DNA from: a candidate division TM6 bacterium GW2011_GWF2_37_49 | GTDB lineage: Bacteria; Babelota; Babeliae; Babelales; RVW-14 | Direction: 5' to 3' | Assembly: GCA_000989955.1 (NCBI GenBank) | Contig: LBTE01000001.1 | Span: 270,615-334,614 of the forward strand | Length of the DNA: 64,000 bases | Shown here: piece after piece, positions 1-6,834 of the stretch | How the letters are laid out: each line of letters begins with the position of its first letter | Position numbering within the stretch: the first letter of the stretch is position 1 | Notes under the pieces: model-generated | Seen by the model: only the letters and a program-made list of their open reading frames with translations | What the model was told of the DNA's origin: nothing | The model's database searches: none | Position numbers and translations under genes: made by a program

Positions 1-48
1 GGACGACATGGCGTGAATGCGTATATTGACGTGAATGCGCTTGCTACT

Positions 49-73
49 GTCATCCCCTTGAAAAAGGGGATCC
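49..73. repeat. Partial palindromic GTCATCC/GGGGATCC element
   Basis: A short inverted repeat (ATCCCC, eight-base loop, GGGGAT) matches the left half of the fuller elements at 1304-1367 and 60373-60443. The GTCATCC...GGATGAC palindrome style is common between genes of many bacteria. Confidence 0.6.
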
Positions 74-179
74 AGAAATACGGCTTAGAATATGTACACC
101 ACATTAGCAAAACACCGCATATTTTGTGATATACGTTAAGATAGACGCGCGTAACGCCCTAGTACATCGGTGCTAGCAA

Positions 180-266
180 GAAAATGATAATTTTTTAGAT
201 GCCGCGTACCGCATTCGATTGGGAGCGGCACGCAGAGAGAATTTTTTGGAAATTGCGAAAAACGCC
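180..266 (+). repeat. Dispersed intergenic repeat, copy 1
   Basis: This carries the family core: AATGATAATTTTTTAGA, a GC-rich block around CGATTGG, then an A/T run ending AAATTGCGAAAAACGCC. It lies immediately beyond the 3' end of the HAD gene. Bases 74-179 between the two repeats show nothing else I recognise. Confidence 0.6.
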
Positions 267-269
267 TGC

Positions 270-956
270 TTAAATTTGGGAAACTTTTTTGATCGCCTCT
301 TCGGCCTCAAGATAGTCCTGGATTGCGTGGTGTACCTTGTCTAGGTGGCTTTGATTTAAAGTATTTTTGATGCCGATACATTTCATACCAGCGGCTTTGG
401 CTGCAGCAAACCCAACAAGCGAGTCCTCAAAAACTATGCATTCTTCAGGAGTTGCTCCAAGCTGCGAAGCAGCATGCAAAAATAAGGCTGGATCTGGCTT
501 TGCAATGTTGTTTACATCAGCCACGCAGTACATATTTTTACCAAAAAATCGCTCGAACTGTAGCTTGCTTGAAATTCTGTTTAAACTTAATTTGTCTGCA
601 TTTGTTGCAATGCTTGTTGGAATATTGACCAGCTGAAGCCTTGAATGAAACGACTCAAAACCCTCTATAAATTCGAGATGTTTATCAAAATATTCATGCG
701 CCAAAGCAACCTTGCGGTCAAGCAACTCTTGCGGAGATTGCTTTAATCCAAAATTTTCTTTTATGAAACGGCAAGAATATTCCATCCCCACGCCGGAAAG
801 CGACTGAAGTTGGCTTTTTTGCTCATCGCTAAGAGTACTGATGCCGCATTCGGCAAGCACGTCGACGACAACTTTTCCCCAGATATGTTCTGTTTTTACG
901 ATTGTACCGTCCATATCGAAAATGACGGCTTTAACCCTGTGTTTCAAGTCATTCAT
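270..956 (-). CDS. HAD-superfamily phosphatase / beta-phosphoglucomutase-like hydrolase
   Basis: This 228-residue protein is a haloacid dehalogenase-type phosphohydrolase of the phosphoglucomutase-like (cap type I) group. Motif I is FDMDGTIVKTEHIW near residue 14, with the nucleophilic Asp and the acid/base Asp two residues later. Motif II is around SIATNADK. Motif III is the Lys in AKPDPALF, and the distal acidic motif is FEDSLVGFAAA. The length is normal for the family. Substrates of such enzymes (sugar phosphates, nucleotides, phosphoglycolate) cannot be read from motifs alone. The ATG follows a run of G residues that can act as the ribosome binding site. The gene stands alone and is divergent from uppS. 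Confidence 0.88.
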   Translation of the reverse strand: MNDLKHRVKAVIFDMDGTIVKTEHIWGKVVVDVLAECGISTLSDEQKSQLQSLSGVGMEYSCRFIKENFGLKQSPQELLDRKVALAHEYFDKHLEFIEGFESFHSRLQLVNIPTSIATNADKLSLNRISSKLQFERFFGKNMYCVADVNNIAKPDPALFLHAASQLGATPEECIVFEDSLVGFAAAKAAGMKCIGIKNTLNQSHLDKVHHAIQDYLEAEEAIKKVSQI

Positions 957-1303
957 AATTTATCCCCCCCCTGACCCTAATTTTCTAAATCTTTAGTCTC
1001 GAGCTTATAATAATCATATTCCAATCCACATGTACATACTTTTAATAAAGCTTACATTAACCGCATTATTTGTCAATTTGAAAATATAACGCGAAATTTA
1101 TCGCAAAATCAGCAATTTCAAACTAAGGCCAAACAGGCAATCCACAATAATCAAAAAATCCAGCATTAATACAGCAAAATTGGCCTCCAGTAGCATAATT
1201 TGCATGCCAAAGTTGCAAGTTATGATTTTTTGATTAGTATTGAGCATATCGACAAAATATTCCAAACGACGATCAAAAATAAAGGCGATACAACGCCGTT
1301 ATT
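957..1303. other. AT-rich intergenic region
   Basis: This divergent spacer between the HAD gene and uppS must hold the promoter of the HAD gene. I see no convincing gene, RNA or consensus promoter in it. An apparent plus-strand reading frame from about 1240 runs through the palindromic repeat and is rejected. Confidence 0.5.
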
Positions 1304-1367
1304 GTCATCCACTTGAAAAAGGGGATCCAGGAATACAATTATGGATCCCCGCTTACGCGAGGATGAC
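1304..1367. repeat. Palindromic GTCATCC...GGATGAC element
   Basis: A complete imperfect palindrome begins GTCATCC and ends GGATGAC. Its inner arms are GGGGATCC and GGATCCCC. It lies about 85 bp before uppS and is related to the copies at 49-73 and 60373-60443. Confidence 0.7.
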
Positions 1368-1453
1368 GTGGTGCTGCTGTAAGGCAACATTCTTGGTGGT
1401 TATTAGAATATTTGCACTATCGTTACGATTAAGAACCATGGCTGAGGGCAAAG

Positions 1454-2140
1454 ATGCAACATCTTGGAATAATTCCCGATGGGAATAGGCGTTGGGCAAA
1501 GCAAAATAAATTGCAAACTATTTTGGGACACCAAACAGGCGGAAGTGCTGTAAAGGCCGCTATCTATGCGTGTCTTGAAAAAAACATCCGGTACCTTTCG
1601 ATTTATACCTTTTCACTGGAAAACTTTAATCGCAGCGAAATCGAAAAAGAGTATCTTTTTAATTTAATTCCAGAAGAATGCAAAAAAACATTACCAGAAT
1701 TAATCGAAAAAAAGGTTCGCATCAAATTCATCGGAGATAAAGATTATTTTCCCAAAAACGTGATTCCAAGCCTTTTCGAGCTCGAAGAACAAACTAAAAA
1801 CTTTGACGCTCTGATCGTAAATTTTTTGTTTTGTTATGGCGGCAAACAAGAAATTATTGCAAGTATCAAAGACGTGATAACTAAAGTAAAAAATGGGGAA
1901 TTAAGCATCGACAACATTGACGAAAACGTCATAAAATCATCGCTTTGGTGCGGAAACATTCCAGATCCAGACCTGATTATTCGAACTGGAGGCGTATCAC
2001 GTTTGAGTGGTTTTCTTACATTTCAATCAGCTTACAGCGAGTTAATATTTTTGGACTATTTTTGGCCAGAAGTCACAAAGGACATAATAAAAGGCTGTAT
2101 TGAAAAATATGATCAAATACCAAGAAATTTTGGAAGGTAA
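1454..2140 (+). CDS. uppS: Isoprenyl (undecaprenyl) diphosphate synthase
   Basis: This cis-prenyltransferase condenses isopentenyl diphosphate onto farnesyl diphosphate to make the C55 lipid carrier for peptidoglycan and polysaccharide export. The 228-residue protein has the family signatures in order: IPDGNRRWA near the N-terminus with the catalytic Asp, the conserved His in ILGHQTGG, FSLENFNRS in the middle, and PDPDLIIRTGG followed by GFLTFQSAYSE near the C-terminus. The last block reads SRLSGFL where SNFLLWQ-like text is usual, a mild divergence. The length is slightly below the usual 240-250. GAGGG lies five bases before the ATG. gpsA starts 8 bp after the stop, so the two are probably cotranscribed. 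Confidence 0.93.
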   Translation: MQHLGIIPDGNRRWAKQNKLQTILGHQTGGSAVKAAIYACLEKNIRYLSIYTFSLENFNRSEIEKEYLFNLIPEECKKTLPELIEKKVRIKFIGDKDYFPKNVIPSLFELEEQTKNFDALIVNFLFCYGGKQEIIASIKDVITKVKNGELSIDNIDENVIKSSLWCGNIPDPDLIIRTGGVSRLSGFLTFQSAYSELIFLDYFWPEVTKDIIKGCIEKYDQIPRNFGR

Positions 2141-2147
2141 ACTTTTT

Positions 2148-3131
2148 ATGGAACGCAGGGTTACAATTCTTGGCGCTGGCGCATGGGGCACCGCAATTGC
2201 AAATCATCTATCGCAAAACAACGTAGAAACGATGCTGTGGTGCTTTGAGGCTGAAGTTGCGCAAGAAATCGAAATTCAAAAAACTAACAATCGATATCTT
2301 CCAGACATAAAACTGCAGCACAACGTCAAAGCAACAACAGACCTTTCAGCCGCCTTAAGTTTTTCAGAATTTATCGTGGAAGCCATACCAGTCAAACACC
2401 TGCGCAACGTACTCACGATGACCAAGCAACACATAAAGCATGAACACAGGTGGATAATGACCAGCAAGGGCATTGAATCCGACACGTTTATGCTTCCATC
2501 AGAAATTTTACGTGATGTTCTTGGCTATCAACCAAATGTTTCCGCGTTGAGTGGCCCAAATTTTGCAAAAGAATTAATCCAAAAAAATGTAACTGCCGCC
2601 GTGATTGCAAGCAAAGACGATGAGCTTGCCAAGCAAGTTTCATCAATTTTTGGAAATGATCACTTTAAAACATACATCTCAGACGATTTAATTGGCGTTC
2701 AAGCTGGCGGAGCGCTAAAAAACGTTTATGCCCTCACGCTCGGAATTTTGCGTGGACTTGAATACAGCGAAAATACAGTAGCTTTCGTATTTACAAAGAG
2801 CCTTGAAGAAATGACGCAAACATGCGCACAAATCGGCGGTCGCAAGGAGACGATGTACGGCCTTGCAGGCCTTGGAGACCTTTTTTTGACCGGCAACTGC
2901 GCTCTGAGCAAAAATTTTAAATGCGGAAAATTGCTGGGGCAGGGAATAAATCTTGGAGATATCAGCAAAAAATATTATATGCTGCCGGAAGGCTTTAGCA
3001 CGCTAAAATCTTTAATGACGTTTTCAAAACAATTCGGCATCAGCCTTCCAATCTGCCAAGCCACACATGACTTCATTTTTGAAGGCAAATCAATCAAGAA
3101 TCTTTTATACAAGCTCCTGGAACAAAAATAA
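2148..3131 (+). CDS. gpsA: NAD(P)-dependent glycerol-3-phosphate dehydrogenase
   Basis: GpsA reduces dihydroxyacetone phosphate to sn-glycerol 3-phosphate, the backbone of phospholipids. The N-terminal Rossmann motif is ILGAGAWGTAIANHL. It is followed by LSGPNFAKEL, GGALKNVYAL (the family catalytic Lys) and GLAGLGDLFLTG. The 327-residue length is typical. I chose the ATG at 2148 because GGAAGG lies ten bases upstream and the Rossmann strand then starts at residue 3. An upstream in-frame ATG at 2100 would overlap uppS and add a non-family leader. The SD sits in the last codons of uppS, which suggests coupling. Confidence 0.94.
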   Translation: MERRVTILGAGAWGTAIANHLSQNNVETMLWCFEAEVAQEIEIQKTNNRYLPDIKLQHNVKATTDLSAALSFSEFIVEAIPVKHLRNVLTMTKQHIKHEHRWIMTSKGIESDTFMLPSEILRDVLGYQPNVSALSGPNFAKELIQKNVTAAVIASKDDELAKQVSSIFGNDHFKTYISDDLIGVQAGGALKNVYALTLGILRGLEYSENTVAFVFTKSLEEMTQTCAQIGGRKETMYGLAGLGDLFLTGNCALSKNFKCGKLLGQGINLGDISKKYYMLPEGFSTLKSLMTFSKQFGISLPICQATHDFIFEGKSIKNLLYKLLEQK

Positions 3132-3290
3132 TTGAATTTCAGCACAATTGCTAATTTCTTGCATTATTTAATATCTGTTCTATAATGCCAGTCCTTTGAT
3201 GCAGTTTTTGTTGTATTTCTAAATAAAATCCTGGAATTGAATTTGTAATTAAAGACTCAGTTTTGAGGTATATTTTTGAGGAAAAATTTT

Positions 3291-3812
3291 ATGTCTAATT
3301 ATTTCATGAAAAATGGAATGTTTGTCGTGTTGTTAGTGTTGGGAAGCATGTCTTCAGCCAATTTTATCAAGGCAGCGGCGATGGCAAGCCCTGAGCCTAT
3401 GCCAACAGAAGTAGATGAACAATCAGCAATGGTCGTAGAACAACAGATACAATCAGAAATACAAGCAACGCAAGAAAAAAAACTTAAACGTACTGTACAT
3501 CTTGACTTGCTATGCGGCATAATTAATTCACCACTTGGAGATTCGTGCACACTCAGAGGACGAAGCGGAGGAGAATACACATACTGCTATCAATGGGATA
3601 CGGAAGCTTGCAAGCTTTGTATATGGAATACCAACTGTTCATGTTTTTTTTATACTTTATCTAACAAAGAACTTGCGATATATCATAATTCTGCGATAGA
3701 AGAATATAAAAAACGAAAAGCCTCGTATTGTCCCGATCAAGTCGTGTTAGAAAACTTCAAAGTGTTAATAAGCGCATTAGCTGCGATATTTCAAAGTCAA
3801 ACTTCAAAATAG
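3291..3812 (+). CDS. Cysteine-rich exported protein of unknown function
   Basis: I do not recognise a family. The protein has a hydrophobic N-terminal segment ending near ANFIKAAAMA that looks like a signal peptide. A Pro/Glu/Gln-rich linker follows, then a compact C-terminal region with eight cysteines (CGI, SCT, YCYQW, ACKLC, NCSC, YCPD). Paired cysteines in an exported protein suggest disulfides. The ATG at 3291 has GAGG nine bases upstream; an in-frame TTG at 3276 overlaps that site and is less likely. The gene stands alone between gpsA and efp. Confidence 0.6.
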   Translation: MSNYFMKNGMFVVLLVLGSMSSANFIKAAAMASPEPMPTEVDEQSAMVVEQQIQSEIQATQEKKLKRTVHLDLLCGIINSPLGDSCTLRGRSGGEYTYCYQWDTEACKLCIWNTNCSCFFYTLSNKELAIYHNSAIEEYKKRKASYCPDQVVLENFKVLISALAAIFQSQTSK

Positions 3813-3941
3813 TACATCCCATCCTATTTTTTGCTTTGCTTCTAAAATTTATTTTGGTATGTTAGAGCCTGGTAAAAATTGAGATTGGTGGGGAGATTTG
3901 GGCTCTAAACAGTTAAACTTTAAAGTGTAAAGAGGTGACTT

Positions 3942-4505
3942 GTGATTTCAACGTCAGATTTCAAAAAAGGCTTTACCAAAATTTTGTGGAACGGTGAGCC
4001 ATGGGTCGTGGTAGACTATCAGTTGGTCAAACCCGGCAAAGGTGGCACATATCTACGTACAAAAATGAAAAATATGATTACCGGCCGCATGCTTGAAGAA
4101 ACCTTTCGTTCAGCAGAAAAATTTGAAGAGCCGGATCTAGACTACAAAAAAATGCAATATCTTTACACGGATAATGGCATTTATCACTTCTTGGACCAAG
4201 AAAGCTACGAACAGATAGATTTGAGTCAAGAACACATCGAAACCGTAAAAAAATATCTAAAAGATGGCGAAATTTACAACATCGTCAATTTCAAAGGAAA
4301 TCCAATCTTGGTTGAGCCTCCAACATTCATGGTGTTAAAGATCACAGAAACAGTTCCAGGCGTTAAGGGCGACACGGCTCAAGGTGGCTCTAAGCCTGCA
4401 ACACTAGAAACTGGGCTTGTTATACAAGTACCACTTTTTTTAAACGAAGGCGTTTCAGTTAAAGTAGATACCCGCGAAGACAAATACATCGAACGTGTTG
4501 ATTAA
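3942..4505 (+). CDS. efp: Translation elongation factor P
   Basis: EF-P binds beside the peptidyl-tRNA and relieves ribosome stalling at consecutive prolines. The 187-residue length and three-barrel layout are standard. The N-terminal KOW-like domain contains VKPGKGGTYLRTK; its loop Lys is the residue modified by EpmA or other routes in many bacteria. The C-terminal signature spans VPGVKGDTAQGGSKPATLE to the end. The start is GTG with AGAGGTGA upstream. nusB follows after 5 bp, so efp, nusB and kdsA form one transcript. No EpmA-like gene is in this window, so modification cannot be judged. Confidence 0.95.
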   Translation: MISTSDFKKGFTKILWNGEPWVVVDYQLVKPGKGGTYLRTKMKNMITGRMLEETFRSAEKFEEPDLDYKKMQYLYTDNGIYHFLDQESYEQIDLSQEHIETVKKYLKDGEIYNIVNFKGNPILVEPPTFMVLKITETVPGVKGDTAQGGSKPATLETGLVIQVPLFLNEGVSVKVDTREDKYIERVD

Positions 4506-4510
4506 TTTTT

Positions 4511-5083
4511 ATGAACGCAAACTTTAACGACGATCAAATAAACCAAACCCCCATTGATTTAGAACTAGATAAGGCACAAATTGAACTTCAAGAAAAAGAG
4601 GACGCTGCTGAGGTTGAAATAGAAGAGCTTCTAAAAACTCTTAACATTGACTCGCGCAGAGATGAGCGAATTATCGCATTTTACTTCGTGTATGCAGTAG
4701 ATCGCTGTGATTACACGGCAAGCTTGGAGTCTGTCGCGGATAATTTCTCTCGAGGCTATAATCTGACAGTACCTAAAACATCGTACGCCTTCAAAATAGC
4801 GAATGGAACCATTGAAAACCGCAATGAAATAGACGAAAAAATTAAGCCTTATCTTAAAAATTGGAAACTTGAGCGCTTAGGTTGTTGCACGCTTCTTATC
4901 ATCAGAATGGCGATGTGGGAGCTGGAACAGACAGGCACAATCGCATCTATCGTAATAAACGAAGCTGTCGAGCTTGCAAAAATATTTGCCGAAAAAGATG
5001 CTTTCAAGTTTGTAAACGGTCTTTTGGACGAATATTGTAAGAAAAACGGCCTAAAATCAACAAAATTTGAAGGCCAGGAGTAG
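4511..5083 (+). CDS. nusB: Transcription antitermination factor NusB
   Basis: NusB with NusE (S10) binds boxA RNA and supports antitermination of rRNA operons. The all-helical NusB domain is recognisable from RRDERIIAFYFVYAVDR near residue 50 onward. Its conserved C-terminal half includes NWKLERLGCCTLLIIRMAMWEL and VINEAVELAKIFAEKDAFKF. The 190 residues exceed the usual 130-150 because of an acidic N-terminal extension of about 45 residues. It sits between efp and kdsA on the same strand. The kdsA ribosome binding site lies within its last codons. Confidence 0.88.
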   Translation: MNANFNDDQINQTPIDLELDKAQIELQEKEDAAEVEIEELLKTLNIDSRRDERIIAFYFVYAVDRCDYTASLESVADNFSRGYNLTVPKTSYAFKIANGTIENRNEIDEKIKPYLKNWKLERLGCCTLLIIRMAMWELEQTGTIASIVINEAVELAKIFAEKDAFKFVNGLLDEYCKKNGLKSTKFEGQE

Positions 5084-5090
5084 GGTTTGT

Positions 5091-5930
5091 ATGAACAGTA
5101 AATTTGCGTGGCTAAACGACGTTTCTAACGATAAACCGATATTCTTTATTTTGGGCCCATGCGTCATTGAAAGTGAAGAGCACGTTCTCAAAATTGCAGA
5201 TTTTTTAAAGAATTTGTCCGAAAAATTAAAGTTTAAGTTTGTATTCAAAAGCTCGTTTGATAAAGCAAATAGAACATCCGCAGCCGGATATCGCGGCATT
5301 GGTATTGATGCTGGGCTTGAGATTTTGGACAATGTTAAACAAAAATTTGAAGTTCCAGTCATCACCGACATTCATGAATCATCTCACATCGACAAGGTTT
5401 CCGCCGTTGCTGACATTTTACAAATTCCCGCCTTTCTGTGCCGTCAGACCGATCTTTTAGTTGCTGCGGGCAAATCTGGGCGATACATTCACGTCAAAAA
5501 AGGTCAGTTCGTCACCCCAGAATCGATGGAATATGCTATCAAAAAAATTGAATCCTCAGGCAACACAAATGTTTGGCTGTGCGAACGCGGATACACGATG
5601 GGATATAATAACCTAGTCGTTGATTATCGCAACTTTCCGATCATGAAGCAATTTGACAAACCGATCGTCTTTGACGCCACACACGCAGTGCAACGCCCAA
5701 GCGGAATGGGCTCCTGCACATCTGGCGACAGACTCTTTGTTCCAAATCTTGCAGCTGCAGCAATAGTTCAAGGCATAGCTAGCGTTTTTATGGAAGTTCA
5801 CGACAATCCTGAAACAGCGCCATGTGACGGCCCAAACATGATCAGGCTTTCAGATCTTGAACGTTTATTAAAATATCTTATCGATCTTGATGCTTTTGCT
5901 AAAAATAATCCTGCGCCTCAGGTCAAATAA
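5091..5930 (+). CDS. kdsA: 3-deoxy-8-phosphooctulonate synthase (KDO-8-P synthase)
   Basis: KdsA condenses phosphoenolpyruvate with arabinose 5-phosphate to give KDO-8-phosphate, a committed step to the inner core of lipopolysaccharide. The TIM-barrel motifs are clear: FILGPCVIESEEH, KSSFDKANRTS, PVITDIHE, QIPAFLCRQTDLL, KKGQF and FDATHAVQRPSG. The Cys in the GPC motif is where metal-dependent members place a metal ligand, so this enzyme may be of that class (inference). I chose the ATG at 5091, 8 bp after the nusB stop and preceded by CCAGGAG, giving 279 residues, a normal length. This gene is good evidence that the cell has an LPS outer membrane. Confidence 0.94.
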   Translation: MNSKFAWLNDVSNDKPIFFILGPCVIESEEHVLKIADFLKNLSEKLKFKFVFKSSFDKANRTSAAGYRGIGIDAGLEILDNVKQKFEVPVITDIHESSHIDKVSAVADILQIPAFLCRQTDLLVAAGKSGRYIHVKKGQFVTPESMEYAIKKIESSGNTNVWLCERGYTMGYNNLVVDYRNFPIMKQFDKPIVFDATHAVQRPSGMGSCTSGDRLFVPNLAAAAIVQGIASVFMEVHDNPETAPCDGPNMIRLSDLERLLKYLIDLDAFAKNNPAPQVK

Positions 5931-6026
5931 CTTTCAAGATACTCATTAATCAAAACCCCTATAAACAGGCGTATACATAAGCCTTCTCACCTTAAAACAT
6001 TGACCTAATCAAGACTATCAAAAAAA

Positions 6027-6114
6027 TAATAAATTTTTAGATACGGCCTGCCGGCTACGACCTGGAGCTTCATTGCGAATGTTTTTTTTAAAAACTGTAA
6101 AAACAGCCCCTATG
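6027..6114 (+). repeat. Dispersed intergenic repeat, copy 2
   Basis: The core runs AATAAATTTTTAGATACGGCCTGC, then AAAAACTGTAAAAACAGCCCC. It lies between kdsA and the acylphosphatase-like gene; apart from this copy and the promoter at 6158, the 315 bp gap shows nothing else. Confidence 0.6.
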
Positions 6115-6157
6115 TTTTACACTATTTGCAACCTCGCCAAGTGAATTTTTTTTTACT

Positions 6158-6187
6158 TTGACATGTAAAAAAAAGTTCTGCTAGTAT
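6158..6187 (+). promoter_or_regulatory. Predicted sigma-70-type promoter of the acylphosphatase-like gene
   Basis: A perfect -35 box TTGACA (6158-6163) is followed after 18 bp by TAGTAT (6182-6187). The start codon of the downstream gene lies 58 bp beyond. The GAGAAAGG ribosome binding site is at about 6230-6237. Confidence 0.55.
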
Positions 6188-6245
6188 TACGCTTGATTTT
6201 ATCTACAGCCCAAAAATTGGCTGACAAACGAGAAAGGAAATTAGA

Positions 6246-6521
6246 ATGAGGAAGTGTCTGATAATCAAAGTGCATGGAAATGTGCAGTCAACTACGCAAA
6301 AAGCGTTAATTCAAAAAAATGCACAATCTTTAAATATTGAGGGGACTGTGCAAAGTTATGAGGATGGAATAATAATTCACGCCTGTGGGGTTGTTGACAG
6401 ATTGGATAAGTTTGTTGATGAGATTTATGGTTCGATCGACAAGCTGAAGATAAATGGCGTGGAAACTGAGCCGTTTGTAAATGAAAAAGACTATCGAGGC
6501 GCTTTCCGAATTATAGGCTAA
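6246..6521 (+). CDS. Acylphosphatase-like protein, catalytic residues replaced
   Basis: The 91-residue size and framework (IIKVHGNVQ near the N-terminus, then EGTVQSYEDG and RGAFRIIG) match the acylphosphatase fold. Active acylphosphatases carry VQGVxFR, whose Arg binds the phosphate, and an Asn in the VxNxxDG strand. Here the first block reads VQSTTQK, putting Lys at the Arg position, and the second reads VQSYEDG, putting Ser at the Asn position. The protein is therefore likely inactive as a classical acylphosphatase, or repurposed. It has its own promoter and a strong SD, so it is probably expressed. Confidence 0.72.
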   Translation: MRKCLIIKVHGNVQSTTQKALIQKNAQSLNIEGTVQSYEDGIIIHACGVVDRLDKFVDEIYGSIDKLKINGVETEPFVNEKDYRGAFRIIG

Positions 6522-6551
6522 TAGCCGCTCATTCGTCAAATTCAATGGCAG

Positions 6552-6575
6552 TGGCATCGAGTTTATTCGATGCCA
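6552..6575. terminator. Hairpin after the acylphosphatase-like gene
   Basis: TGGCATCGA and TCGATGCCA form a perfect 9 bp stem with a six-base loop, 31 bp past the stop codon. There is no proper T-run, so it is at best a weak terminator or an RNA-end stabiliser. Confidence 0.4.
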
Positions 6576-6636
6576 TCTAAAGAAAATTATTCAGTCTGTA
6601 TTTTGCCTATCTAGATTAGCGATTTAGTAATATTCT

Positions 6637-6711
6637 TGGCAGCCCCAAGGGGAATCGAACCCCTATTTCTGCCTTGAGAGGGCAATGTCCTAACCGTTAG
6701 ACGATGGGGCC
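6637..6711 (-). tRNA. tRNA-Glu (anticodon CTC)
   Basis: Read on the minus strand, the gene folds as a standard cloverleaf. It has acceptor GGCCCCA, D arm with GGTTAGGA, anticodon loop CTCTCAA, T loop TTCGATT, and an encoded CCA. The first acceptor pair is a G-U wobble rather than G-C. Confidence 0.95.
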
Positions 6712-6834
6712 AAGATCAAACTATATCTACCCATTCCCCAAAACCAAAATTTTATGAGAAAATAATACAAGATAAAACAGAAATAGTAAAGTATACTATC
6801 AACGCTGATTAATACAGAAGTGGGGACAATTTTT

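Noticed and set aside
1240-1488. 82-codon plus-strand frame before uppS
   Set aside because: It runs through the palindromic repeat and overlaps the uppS start in another frame; composition is not protein-like.
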